Shown piece by piece: positions 1 to 6,559 of a DNA stretch of 11,208 nt. Origin of the DNA: DATMYQ01 sp035560935 (GTDB lineage Bacteria > Bacillota > Negativicutes > Sporomusales > Sporomusaceae); contig DATMYQ010000305.1 in assembly GCA_035560935.1 (NCBI GenBank), positions 1-11,208 of the forward strand, read 5' to 3'. A program made the position numbers and the translations under genes. How positions within the stretch are numbered: the first letter of the stretch is position 1; each line of letters starts with the position of its first letter. The notes beneath the pieces were generated by a model. That model was not told the DNA's origin, searched no databases, and worked only from the letters and a program-made list of their open reading frames with translations.

Positions 1-1534
1 CTTTTATATAATGCCGCCCACCGATGCGCATCACCTGTTTATTATCGATAACCCTTAATAAGATCGGCTGGAGTTCCAGCGGCATGTCACCAATCTCATC
101 CAGAAAAAGCGTGCCGCCATTGGCCAGTTCAATTTTTCCGGGCCGGCCGTTGCGGTCAGCGCCGGTAAAACTGCCGCCTTCGTAGCCAAACAGTTCGCTT
201 TCAATCAATTCCCGCGGCAACGCCGCACAATTAATCGCGATAAAAGGCCCCTGCGGGGAACACTGATTATGAATGGCCTGGGCGAACATTTCCTTACCGG
301 TACCGCTTTCTCCTGATAACAGAATATTTTCCTGCAACCCGGCAAAGCGGTATCCCAAGTCAATCGTCCGTTTCATGATGTTGCTCTCGGCAATGATATC
401 GGCGAAACGATAGCTTGCCGTCGCCCCGGATCGGGTATTGACCATATCATTGATTTTTTTGACGTGATTGAAGCGGAGTATTGCTCCATTTAACTGTGAG
501 GTATCCTGATTTAAGACCGGATGGATATTGATGAGATACGACTGTTCATCGTTCCCGCTGCGGATCACTTCTTCGACGCTTCTTTTTTCCCCTTTGGAAA
601 CATATTCCATAAGGCTTGAGTTTTCATCCAAAAAATCCCCAATGTTTTTATCACCGATTTGCTCCGGTTCCAGATGCAAAATGCGCAGTCCTTCCTGATT
701 CATCCGGATGATATGCCCGGTTTGATTTACGTTGACGATGCCTTCGTCGATACAGTCCAGCGTGGCTTCCAGCGTATCATATGCCAGTCGCAGACTGTTA
801 TTGACCGCGTTGACATACTGGTTGTTTTTCTGCAGTTCCAGCTGGACTTCAATGGCTTCCGCCATCACCATAATCAGGCCTTGCGTATGAGCGCACAACT
901 GTCGATGATTATTGTCCAAAATGGGATTGATCATTTCCTGATTCAATACCAGCGTCGCCAGCACTTCACCGTTCTCGTCCATGATTGGTGCCGCGGAGCC
1001 GATCATATTCTTAAAAGCAACGGAATACTGTTCCGGACCGATGATCTGTATCGGACATTTATGCCGCATACTCAGCACATGAGCACAGGTTCCCACCGTG
1101 CTTTCCGTACGGACGCTCCCGGGTTTGCAGGCCATCCAGCCATACTCTTCGTTTTTATATAATACGCCGTTAAACAGCAGCATCACGCCGTTTTTATCAA
1201 ACAAATACAGCAAATAGCCGGAAGAATCCACCAGCTTCTTAAACGCCTGAAAAAGATTTTTGGTAATATCAATCAGCAGTTCGTTCTCCCGCAGAACAAC
1301 GGCCAGTTGTTCACTGTCCAGGCATTCAGTCCGGGGCGGTACAAGAGGATTGACGCCTAATTCTCGCGACCGCATCCATGATTCGGCGACCGCCCGATTC
1401 ATGTTGGGGAATTTATTTGGATTTGCTGATTCGTCTTGCAAAAAACGTTCTTTGTTTTCTTCCATCGCTGCCCAGCGCTCTTTGGTCACAAACTGTAACC
1501 CGGTTAATAATGTTGAGTTATTTTCGGCAATCAT
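1..1534 (-). CDS. sigma-54-dependent transcriptional activator, AcoR-like (C-terminus cut by window edge)
   Basis: This protein binds enhancer-like sites and uses ATP hydrolysis to open sigma-54 promoters. Translating from ATG 1534 gives 511 residues running off the left edge. Residues 40-65 carry the 'AVAESWMRSRELGVNP' signature typical of AcoR-type activators. A GAF-like sensor follows (about 80-215, with 'GTCAHVLSMRHKCPIQ' at 149-163), then a PAS-like domain (about 245-355). The AAA+ domain begins near 375, with Walker A GESGTGKE at 408-415, the sigma-54 contact loop GSFTGA at 454-459 (a Ser variant of GAFTGA) and Walker B TLFLDE at 475-480. The rest of the AAA+ domain and the expected Fis-type helix-turn-helix lie outside the window. 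A good ribosome site (GGAAGGA, 1543-1549) sits 8 bases before ATG 1534. There is no receiver domain, so the signal is probably a small ligand or redox cue sensed by GAF/PAS. It is divergent from ldh, which makes ldh a likely target (inference). The effector cannot be read from the sequence. Confidence 0.95.
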   Translation of the reverse strand, partial: MIAENNSTLLTGLQFVTKERWAAMEENKERFLQDESANPNKFPNMNRAVAESWMRSRELGVNPLVPPRTECLDSEQLAVVLRENELLIDITKNLFQAFKKLVDSSGYLLYLFDKNGVMLLFNGVLYKNEEYGWMACKPGSVRTESTVGTCAHVLSMRHKCPIQIIGPEQYSVAFKNMIGSAAPIMDENGEVLATLVLNQEMINPILDNNHRQLCAHTQGLIMVMAEAIEVQLELQKNNQYVNAVNNSLRLAYDTLEATLDCIDEGIVNVNQTGHIIRMNQEGLRILHLEPEQIGDKNIGDFLDENSSLMEYVSKGEKRSVEEVIRSGNDEQSYLINIHPVLNQDTSQLNGAILRFNHVKKINDMVNTRSGATASYRFADIIAESNIMKRTIDLGYRFAGLQENILLSGESGTGKEMFAQAIHNQCSPQGPFIAINCAALPRELIESELFGYEGGSFTGADRNGRPGKIELANGGTLFLDEIGDMPLELQPILLRVIDNKQVMRIGGRHYIK

Positions 1535-1581
1535 GTGTACCGTCCTTCCCAATGCCAGTCAAGCACGCTAACCTGAAATCA

Positions 1582-1587
1582 ATTATA
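1582..1587 (-). promoter_or_regulatory. -10 box (TATAAT) candidate for the sigma-54 activator gene
   Basis: The minus strand reads TATAAT here, 47 bases before the activator start codon. No convincing -35 hexamer lies 16-18 bases upstream (AGCAAT or TAGCAA at best). The perfect -10 in an AT-rich setting is the only support. Confidence 0.4.
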
Positions 1588-1650
1588 TATCAGCTGTTTC
1601 AAGGATTGCTATTATTGCCGATAAAAATTCACAAACCGTTTTCCTGCCAA

Positions 1651-1666
1651 CGGCAAAGAAATCGCA
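1651..1666 (+). promoter_or_regulatory. possible sigma-54 promoter (-24/-12) for ldh
   Basis: The plus strand reads CGGCAAA-gaaa-TCGCA, against the consensus TGGCACG-N4-TTGCW. The key GG and GC are present at the correct 10-base spacing, with 8 of 12 defined positions matching. It is the only GG-N10-GC in the gap, but about one is expected by chance in 290 bases. Its appeal is its place between a sigma-54 activator and ldh. The inferred start near 1677 would give an ldh leader of about 150 bases. A dyad CCGTT-N8-AACGG (1636-1653) overlaps the -24 element. Confidence 0.3.
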
Positions 1667-1723
1667 TAAAAAGCCGCTAAAGTTCATTCTCTCCTGTTGA
1701 TATGAAGCAAAGAATCAATCCCG

Positions 1724-1750
1724 GTCCTTCCTTTCCAGGCAGGACTTTTA
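1724..1750 (+). promoter_or_regulatory. small hairpin plus short T run in the ldh leader
   Basis: GTCCT (1724-1728) pairs with AGGAC (1741-1745). After one mismatch an inner CCT (1730-1732) pairs with AGG (1737-1739) around a TTCC loop. TTTTA follows directly. The shape resembles a weak terminator or attenuator about 75 bases before the ldh ribosome site. The stem is short and the U tract has only four bases, so this may be chance. Confidence 0.25.
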
Positions 1751-1816
1751 TGGAGGAGCGGGAATTTATCTTTACAAGTAACACACTGCAGCAACCAACC
1801 GTGCTGATAGGATAAT

Positions 1817-1825
1817 AGGAAAGGA
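1817..1825 (+). promoter_or_regulatory. ribosome binding site of ldh, favouring the GTG 1834 start
   Basis: AGGAAAGGA precedes three in-frame candidate starts: ATG 1825, ATG 1828 and GTG 1834. From the AAGGA core (1821-1825), ATG 1825 overlaps the site and ATG 1828 is only 2 bases away. GTG 1834 is 8 bases away, the usual distance. Confidence 0.6.
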
Positions 1826-1833
1826 TGATGACC

Positions 1834-2802
1834 GTGAACGCTAAAGAGTGGAACACCAGAAAAGTTGTCATTGTCGGCGCCGGAGCCGTGGGCGCCACGT
1901 TCGCTTACGCGCTCGCCCAGAGCGGCGTCGCTGAGGAAATTGCCCTGATCGATTACAATGCGAATTTTGTCAAAGGCCAGGTACTGGACTTAGCCCATGG
2001 TTTGCCTTTTTTCCCGCAGGTGCGCATTCATGAGGGGCAGCCGGCGGATTATGCCGACGCCACCGTCATCGTGATTACCGCCGGCGCCAAGCAGCAGCCC
2101 GGTGAAACCCGCCTGGACCTGCTGAAAAAAAATGCCGGGATTGTCAGGGAAATTGCCCGTACCATCGTCACCCAAGATTCCCGTGCCGTGTTGGTGATGG
2201 CCAGTAATCCCGTCGATATTCTGACGCAGATCGCATTAAAAGAATTGGGCTGGTCCAAAAACCGGGTCATTGGTTCCGGCACCGTTCTGGACAGCTCGCG
2301 ATTCCGCTATTTGCTCAGCCAGCATTGCGGCATTGATGCGCACAATGTTCATGGCTATATTCTGGGCGAGCATGGTGACAGCGAATTCGCCGCCTGGTCC
2401 ATGACCCACATCGCCGGCAGCCCGTTGCAGGATTATTGTCAGCAATGCGGCAAATGCGGTGATTGGAAAGCAGAGCAGGCCGCCATTATTGAGACCGTCA
2501 AAAATTCCGCCTATCATATTATCGATTACAAAGGCTCCACTTCTTTTGCCATCGGCTTGGCCCTTGTCCAGATTGTCACCGCCATATTACGGAACCAACA
2601 CAGTATTCTCACCGTTTCCACCCTGTTGGAAGGTGAGTACGGAGTGGACGGAGCCTGCCTCAGCGTCCCCTGTATCATCGCGCAACAAGGAGTGGAAAGA
2701 ATACAAATTGCCAAACTGCTAAAAACGGAATTGCAGGCGCTTTCTCATTCGGCCCTGGTTTTAAAAAACAATTTAAACGAATTGGAACAGCCGGCAGGAT
2801 AA
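1834..2802 (+). CDS. ldh: L-lactate dehydrogenase (NAD-dependent, FBP-activated type)
   Basis: This cytoplasmic enzyme interconverts pyruvate + NADH and L-lactate + NAD+, the NADH-recycling step of fermentation. GTG 1834 gives 322 residues, the usual LDH length; ATG 1825 would add three. The Rossmann motif GAGAVG is at 15-20, and Asp40 (LIDYN) favours NAD over NADP. The specificity loop GAKQQPGETR has Gln87 at the LDH-defining position 102 (malate dehydrogenases have Arg there) and Arg93 (R109). Catalytic Asp153 and Arg156 lie in VLDSSRFR, His180 in GEHGD, and Thr236 near the substrate. Arg158 and His173 match the fructose-1,6-bisphosphate ligands R173 and H188 of bacillary LDHs, so allosteric activation is likely. 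A CxxCxxC cluster at 202-208 is unusual. The gene is monocistronic, with its own terminator, and divergent from the sigma-54 activator. Malate dehydrogenase is unlikely because of Gln87. Confidence 0.96.
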   Translation: MNAKEWNTRKVVIVGAGAVGATFAYALAQSGVAEEIALIDYNANFVKGQVLDLAHGLPFFPQVRIHEGQPADYADATVIVITAGAKQQPGETRLDLLKKNAGIVREIARTIVTQDSRAVLVMASNPVDILTQIALKELGWSKNRVIGSGTVLDSSRFRYLLSQHCGIDAHNVHGYILGEHGDSEFAAWSMTHIAGSPLQDYCQQCGKCGDWKAEQAAIIETVKNSAYHIIDYKGSTSFAIGLALVQIVTAILRNQHSILTVSTLLEGEYGVDGACLSVPCIIAQQGVERIQIAKLLKTELQALSHSALVLKNNLNELEQPAG

Positions 2803-2843
2803 TGGCTCCTGCAGTTCTTCATTCCTTACGAGCTCAGTCGCGA

Positions 2844-2890
2844 ACAGCCGGTGCTATGTTTCTTTCGGAACATAGCGCCGGCTGTGTTTT
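2844..2890 (+). terminator. rho-independent terminator of ldh
   Basis: A 17-bp stem (2844-2860 with 2869-2885) has a single G-U wobble and an 8-base loop, followed by GTTTT. It starts about 40 bases after the ldh stop. Read on the other strand the wobble becomes an A-C mismatch and no U tract follows, so it acts mainly on ldh. Confidence 0.9.
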
Positions 2891-2955
2891 AACGGCAGTC
2901 TCCTGTAAACGCCAATGACTTCAACCCTCCCGAACCTAAGAACATCTTTGCTGAT

Positions 2956-2973
2956 CACGCTAATATTGGTGTG
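2956..2973. repeat. imperfect 18-bp dyad in the gap between converging genes
   Basis: CACGCTAATATTGGTGTG is symmetric around AATATT at 14 of 18 positions. As plus-strand RNA it forms a 6-bp stem with two wobble pairs, but no U tract follows. The rest of 2891-3052 shows no gene or recognisable terminator for the minus-strand operon ending at 3053. Confidence 0.3.
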
Positions 2974-3052
2974 TATTTGCCCCATCCTGATACTTTCTGG
3001 TTATTCCGTTCCGCTCCTTTATCCGGCAGCTTTATCGCTAAGGAACCACTGA

Positions 3053-3595
3053 TTAAATGATTTTTTCTCCCTGATAGCGCTCGCCGCCGGCGTCAGGTAG
3101 GAGACCATATCTCTCCGTCCAAAGAGTTTTATATTTTACGGCCTGAGCGTGAATACTGTCCCACTCAGCAGACACATCCCGGACCACTTTGCCGGGGACG
3201 CCGACTACCAGGGAATGGGGCGGAATAATCTGCCCTTCTTTCACCACCGCACCCGCCGCAATGATGCTCCCCCTGCCGATGACGGCTTTGTTCAGCACAA
3301 TTGCGCCCATGCCAATCAGGCAATGATCTTCCACTGTTGCACCGTGAATAACGCAATGATGGGCAACCGTGACATAATCGCCGATAATGGTCGGACACTC
3401 ATCGGCCACATGCAGAACGCTGTTATCCTGAATATTGCTGTAGCGACCCACTTCAATACGGTTTACATCGCCTCGGACTACGGCATTAAACCAAATACTG
3501 CTGAATTCTTTCAACGTGACTTTTCCTATCAGTTTGGCGCCATCCGCAACAAAGGCAGCGGGATGACAATCCGGTGCGATTCCCTCAAATATCAT
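3053..3595 (-). CDS. gamma-carbonic anhydrase family protein (left-handed beta-helix, YrdA/PaaY-like)
   Basis: The 180 residues consist mostly of hexapeptide repeats ([I/V]-G-x4 turns such as IIGDYV, LIGMGA, VIGRGS, IIAAGA) that build a left-handed beta-helix, followed by a C-terminal helix (about 141-160). Members form trimers with a metal at each subunit interface. The three metal His are present: His62 (SVLH), His79 (TVAHH) and His84 (VIHG). Arg41 and Asp43 (RGD) and Gln56 also match conserved residues of archaeal Cam. Many YrdA/PaaY-type members lack proven carbonic anhydrase activity, so CO2 hydration is possible rather than certain. A strong ribosome site (AGGAGGT, 3601-3607) lies 5 bases before ATG 3595. 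There is no signal peptide, so it is cytoplasmic. It is the last gene of a probable four-gene operon, 46 bases after the previous stop. An acyltransferase role is less likely given the intact His triad. Confidence 0.93.
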   Translation of the reverse strand: MIFEGIAPDCHPAAFVADGAKLIGKVTLKEFSSIWFNAVVRGDVNRIEVGRYSNIQDNSVLHVADECPTIIGDYVTVAHHCVIHGATVEDHCLIGMGAIVLNKAVIGRGSIIAAGAVVKEGQIIPPHSLVVGVPGKVVRDVSAEWDSIHAQAVKYKTLWTERYGLLPDAGGERYQGEKII

Positions 3596-3641
3596 ACTAT
3601 ACCTCCTGTTGTCACGACGCCGTCGCGCCGCTTCTGCATAA

Positions 3642-4265
3642 TCAACGATTCGCCATCGTCATCATCAAAAATCCGCAAAAAGCGGCATTGTCCACCTGCA
3701 GTGAAGGGTGAACCGCTTTTTTCATCCGCAAAATTTGTTCGCGAAACGATTTATAAAATTCAAAGGTTGGCGTCGGATGATATGCAAGACCGGTTAATTC
3801 AAAATATTCTATGATTCCTTTCGCGGTAGTGGGTTTGACAAAAACCTCCGTATCCGGACGGTAATATATGGAATACACCGTAAGCAGCGGCCATTTCCCC
3901 AGCTTGTATTCCTGCAGCACTCCCGTCATCAGCCTAAAACCAAGCGCCTGGTCACCATGCAAGAATCCTTTCAGCCCATAGGACAGATGCTCTTTTTCAC
4001 CGTCACTTAACGCTTTCACCAGCTCTTTAAACCTGGGTTTTTCAAAAACCGAAATCAACGTGGACTGACTGACGATTTTTCCCATAGAATCAATGATATT
4101 GCCGGCACTCTTAAATTGAGCAACGTCAAAACTCTCCTGCGCCATTTTTTTCATTTTTTCCACTTTGTGTTTTTTCGCCAGTTCCAGCATTTGCGGATGG
4201 GAAAACCCACCGGGAAAACGCAAAATAAAATTGTCTTCGGCTTCTCTAAGCTTCGCCTCGTTCAT
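3642..4265 (-). CDS. protein of unknown function, 207 aa, cytoplasmic
   Basis: I do not recognise a named family with certainty. The protein has no signal peptide or membrane segment and looks mostly helical, with a charged N-terminus (KKHKVEKMKKMAQESF at 31-46). The middle carries 'SVFEKPRFKELVKALSDGEK' and the C-terminal third has compact aromatic motifs (VFVKPTTAKGIIEYFEL, YHPTPTFEFYKSFREQI, NAAFCGFLMMTM) that look like a conserved fold. No nucleotide-binding, metal-binding or catalytic signature is evident. The start is supported by GGGGGAG about 8 bases before ATG 4265. It lies 39 bases after the DUF5050-like gene and 46 before the gamma-CA gene, so co-transcription is likely and a functional link to them is possible. 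Reading-frame integrity and the ribosome site make it a real gene; its function is open. Confidence 0.85.
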   Translation of the reverse strand: MNEAKLREAEDNFILRFPGGFSHPQMLELAKKHKVEKMKKMAQESFDVAQFKSAGNIIDSMGKIVSQSTLISVFEKPRFKELVKALSDGEKEHLSYGLKGFLHGDQALGFRLMTGVLQEYKLGKWPLLTVYSIYYRPDTEVFVKPTTAKGIIEYFELTGLAYHPTPTFEFYKSFREQILRMKKAVHPSLQVDNAAFCGFLMMTMANR

Positions 4266-4304
4266 GAATTCATCTCCCCCGGCCCGAACGGTTCGCTGTT
4301 GCCG

Positions 4305-5342
4305 CTAATACTCCTCATCCCGCCAGTCCGTTTTTATGTCCGGTAATAATTCGGTTGCCGTACCATCGGTTTTTATCCGGTAAGTATGTTTTCCCCCTCC
4401 GCTGAAAAAGGAAAAATATAACCATCCATCCCGGACATTGAGGAGGGTCAACGGCGACCTCTCCGTAAGAGCGTAGGAGTAAATCCTCTGAATCTCCCGG
4501 CCATTGCCCTTAGTCCGAAATATAGCGTAACCGTCAGTAAAATAGCTTCCATCCTTGTCCGGAAATTCCAACGCGACCTTTTTCGTGGTCAATTTATGTG
4601 AATCCAGCAGCCATACTTCGTTGTTCCGCGTTTTATTGATATACACTATGGCCTTTGAATAGGCCAGACTGGCGATAATAACGCTATCGTCAAGAAGTTT
4701 GCGGACATCATTTCCCGCTAGATTAGAGCAGTACAGCTTGTTTGCATCATGCGGGTTTGCATAATACACCTTGTCGCCAAGCAAAATTTCCGTACCATTG
4801 ACGAAAAAGCTCCGCGGATCGCCGTAAGAAACCCGATCCGCAATTTCAACGTTGGGTGTGCATTTACTCAACATCCAGTTGTTATTTTTCCGTTCTGCCT
4901 CATAAGTCCAACTATATTCAATTACATTGGAATAATGGGCACCCTGGCTCAATGGCGCTTTCACAATATTTCCGGCAACGTCGAGATAGGCTTTTTCCCC
5001 CTGATCAGCAAACCGGATCGCTGACAAATTATCGGATACGTACGAAATGGGTCCATTGTCCATTCGAATGATCACCTGATCGGATAATGGTCCGGCCGGT
5101 TTTATATAGCGGAAAATATCCCTGTCCCCATTATTGATATAGTTTTTCCATGCCTTGATATAGTTTTCGGTCAAAGCGGCCAACTGGATAATATCTCCGG
5201 CTCTTTCCACCGTAACCGGCCGGTAAAGATCGGAACTTTGCTGCAGATTCGGGGCAGCACTGCTGGCCGCGGGGCTATAGCCAGTCACGACAAGACACAG
5301 GAGCAGCAAAAATCGGCCTATGGTTATCTTTTTGTTCCGCAT
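4305..5342 (-). CDS. secreted protein with DUF5050-like beta-propeller C-terminal half
   Basis: The 345-residue protein starts with a classical signal peptide: MRNKK, a hydrophobic core at 10-20, and a small-residue region SPAASSAA at 23-30, likely cleaved around 28-31. Cys16 does not sit in a lipobox. Residues about 40-165 look alpha+beta, with 'TENYIKAWKNYINNGDRDIFRYI' at 58-80 and a stretch of strands, resembling NTF2-like extracellular domains. From about 185 on, WD/propeller-like repeats appear: DKVYYANPHDANKLYCSNL (190-208), IVYINKTRNNEVWLLD (232-247), and DGWLYFSFF through YRIKTDGTATELL (305-333). These resemble DUF5050 beta-propeller repeats. It would act outside the cytoplasmic membrane, probably binding a ligand or partner; no enzyme motif is visible. 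TGGAGGT (5351-5357) lies 8 bases before ATG 5342. It follows the substrate-binding protein gene by 93 bases, so the two exported products may cooperate (inference). Confidence 0.85.
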   Translation of the reverse strand: MRNKKITIGRFLLLLCLVVTGYSPAASSAAPNLQQSSDLYRPVTVERAGDIIQLAALTENYIKAWKNYINNGDRDIFRYIKPAGPLSDQVIIRMDNGPISYVSDNLSAIRFADQGEKAYLDVAGNIVKAPLSQGAHYSNVIEYSWTYEAERKNNNWMLSKCTPNVEIADRVSYGDPRSFFVNGTEILLGDKVYYANPHDANKLYCSNLAGNDVRKLLDDSVIIASLAYSKAIVYINKTRNNEVWLLDSHKLTTKKVALEFPDKDGSYFTDGYAIFRTKGNGREIQRIYSYALTERSPLTLLNVRDGWLYFSFFSGGGKHTYRIKTDGTATELLPDIKTDWRDEEY

Positions 5343-5435
5343 CTTATTTTACCTCCACCGAATCTATTTTCTTATCCTGGCGGGCAGCGGAAAATGTTCG
5401 GATCCGTGACCGGACAAGCGCTAAAGAGCTGTTGA

Positions 5436-6395
5436 TCAATTGAGCGGAATAAACCCGCCTTCTTCGATTACGGAAACTCCTTCTTCACTGTCCAGCCATA
5501 CAAGCATTTTATTAACGGAATCATTGACCCGGTCCTCAACCCGAGTCACGGCATACAAAGTGACCGTCAGGGGATACACCTCATCCCGGATATTTTCCCT
5601 GCTGCATTCCCGGCCATCCACCGCCAGAAACTTCACCCTTTCGCCGCGTTTATACATCTGGTTGGCAAAATAGTTAAACGAATAACCGATCGCCGTTTTC
5701 TTTTGATAGACCGCGTCAATCACATCATACATCGACGACGAGATGACGGGAGTATTGACCAGCGGCATATCGACCATCACCCGTTGTTCCATAAAGGTCT
5801 GGCTGCCGGAGTTTTTGTTGCGCTGGTAGGCAATAATATCTTCATCGTTGCCGCCCACTTCGTTCCAGTTGACAATTTTACCCGCGTAAATCGCCTGAAT
5901 TTGCTGGAGCGACAGCTCTTGAACAGGATTTTCCATATTGGTCAGGAAAACAAAAGCGTCTTTGCCGATCGGCGTAAACCGGAGTTTCACATGCTGGGTT
6001 TCCGCCAGCTTCGTTTCTTCGTCCGAAGGCCCAAAGACAAAAATGATATCCGCCTGGCCGGTTATAAGATTAACGTAGGCGTTATGTGTCGTTTTGAAAG
6101 CCGTCACATTGGCACCGGAGCTGCCGGCCAGCTGTTCCTTACCGATTAATTTCTCTGCCATCAGTTTTCCCATGGGAATGGCGATGGTCGCGCCGTCTAC
6201 CCGTGGATACGTTTCCAACGTAAACATCGCGGCTTTTACCGGAACCGCATAAGCCAGAACCGCCCAGCAAACCAGGAAGACGGTGAAGTATTTTGATACC
6301 GGAAAAAGACTTACCCGGCGGTCGGCAACGCCATTTTTACATCCCGTAATCCCGTCTTCACCCATTGTTTTTTCGTTCGTTATCCATCGAGCCAA
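5436..6395 (-). CDS. PstS-like extracytoplasmic substrate-binding protein (PBP-like domain)
   Basis: The 319-residue protein has a polar N-terminus with an RR pair (26-27), a hydrophobic segment at about 36-52, and VKAA at 53-56. This is either a long signal peptide or a membrane anchor. The mature part shows the phosphate-binding-protein-like fold signatures: ETYPRVDGATIAIP (61-74), QADIIFVFGPSDEE (114-127), GKDAFVFLTN (144-153), LSLQQIQAIYAGKIVNWNEVGG (161-182) and QRNKNSGSQTF (191-201). Equivalent loops bind the oxyanion in PstS. No lipobox Cys is present in the signal region. No pstC, pstA or pstB neighbour is seen, so phosphate uptake is not established; sensing, scavenging or cell-envelope roles remain possible. 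The start is TTG 6395, supported by AGGAGG (6404-6409) 8 bases upstream; the next in-frame ATG (residue 11) has no ribosome site. It is probably the first gene of an operon with the DUF5050-like gene. Confidence 0.9.
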   Translation of the reverse strand: MARWITNEKTMGEDGITGCKNGVADRRVSLFPVSKYFTVFLVCWAVLAYAVPVKAAMFTLETYPRVDGATIAIPMGKLMAEKLIGKEQLAGSSGANVTAFKTTHNAYVNLITGQADIIFVFGPSDEETKLAETQHVKLRFTPIGKDAFVFLTNMENPVQELSLQQIQAIYAGKIVNWNEVGGNDEDIIAYQRNKNSGSQTFMEQRVMVDMPLVNTPVISSSMYDVIDAVYQKKTAIGYSFNYFANQMYKRGERVKFLAVDGRECSRENIRDEVYPLTVTLYAVTRVEDRVNDSVNKMLVWLDSEEGVSVIEEGGFIPLN

Positions 6396-6403
6396 GCGAA
6401 TGC

Positions 6404-6409
6404 CCTCCT
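6404..6409 (-). promoter_or_regulatory. AGGAGG ribosome site that fixes the TTG start of the binding-protein gene
   Basis: The minus strand reads AGGAGG, 8 bases before TTG 6395. The later in-frame ATG is preceded by an A-rich stretch without any Shine-Dalgarno match, so the TTG is preferred. Confidence 0.8.
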
Positions 6410-6413
6410 CTGC

Positions 6414-6431
6414 GTTGATTTTGTTGATTTG
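6414..6431. repeat. two tandem 9-base direct repeats upstream of the ribosome site
   Basis: GTTGATTTT (6414-6422) is followed by GTTGATTTG (6423-6431) on the plus strand. In the minus-strand mRNA these are CAAATCAAC and AAAATCAAC, immediately 5' of the AGGAGG site. This could be a leader binding site or chance. Confidence 0.35.
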
Positions 6432-6472
6432 ATCAGTAGTTTGGATTCATGCCACCAAACACCGTTATTATC

Positions 6473-6481
6473 ATTCTATCA
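6473..6481 (-). promoter_or_regulatory. extended -10 promoter candidate for the binding-protein operon
   Basis: The minus strand reads TGATAGAAT, that is TGn plus TAGAAT. An overlapping reading is TATGAT (6478-6483) with TTTACG (6500-6505) as -35 at 16-base spacing. A separate TATAAT at 6528-6533 lacks a -35 partner. Transcription would start about 65-70 bases before the TTG start codon. Confidence 0.5.
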
Positions 6482-6559
6482 TAAAACGCATTCTTTCGAC
6501 GTAAACCGGTACAATGGCTTTTCGGTCATTATACACGCGGGCGCACACCTCATAACAGG

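Noticed and set aside
659..1162. 167-codon plus-strand open frame
   Set aside because: It is the shadow of the GAF/PAS region of the sigma-54 activator, which is continuous on the minus strand from 1534 to the window edge.
1750..1815. 21-codon reading frame in the ldh leader, ending just before the ldh ribosome site
   Set aside because: A possible leader peptide, but the ribosome site is weak and the composition shows no run of a regulatory amino acid.
3149..3814. 221-codon plus-strand open frame across the gamma-CA and unknown genes
   Set aside because: It is antisense to two genes with good ribosome sites and a recognisable family; no own ribosome site or family resemblance.
6528..6533. 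Second minus-strand TATAAT upstream of the binding-protein gene
   Set aside because: Perfect -10 but no -35 at 16-18 bases and no correctly spaced TGn extension; kept only as a remark.
6500..6559. Terminator for the NRPS transcript
   Set aside because: Only 4-bp inverted repeats (ACCT/AGGT) without a U tract are present after the stop, so no intrinsic terminator can be claimed.
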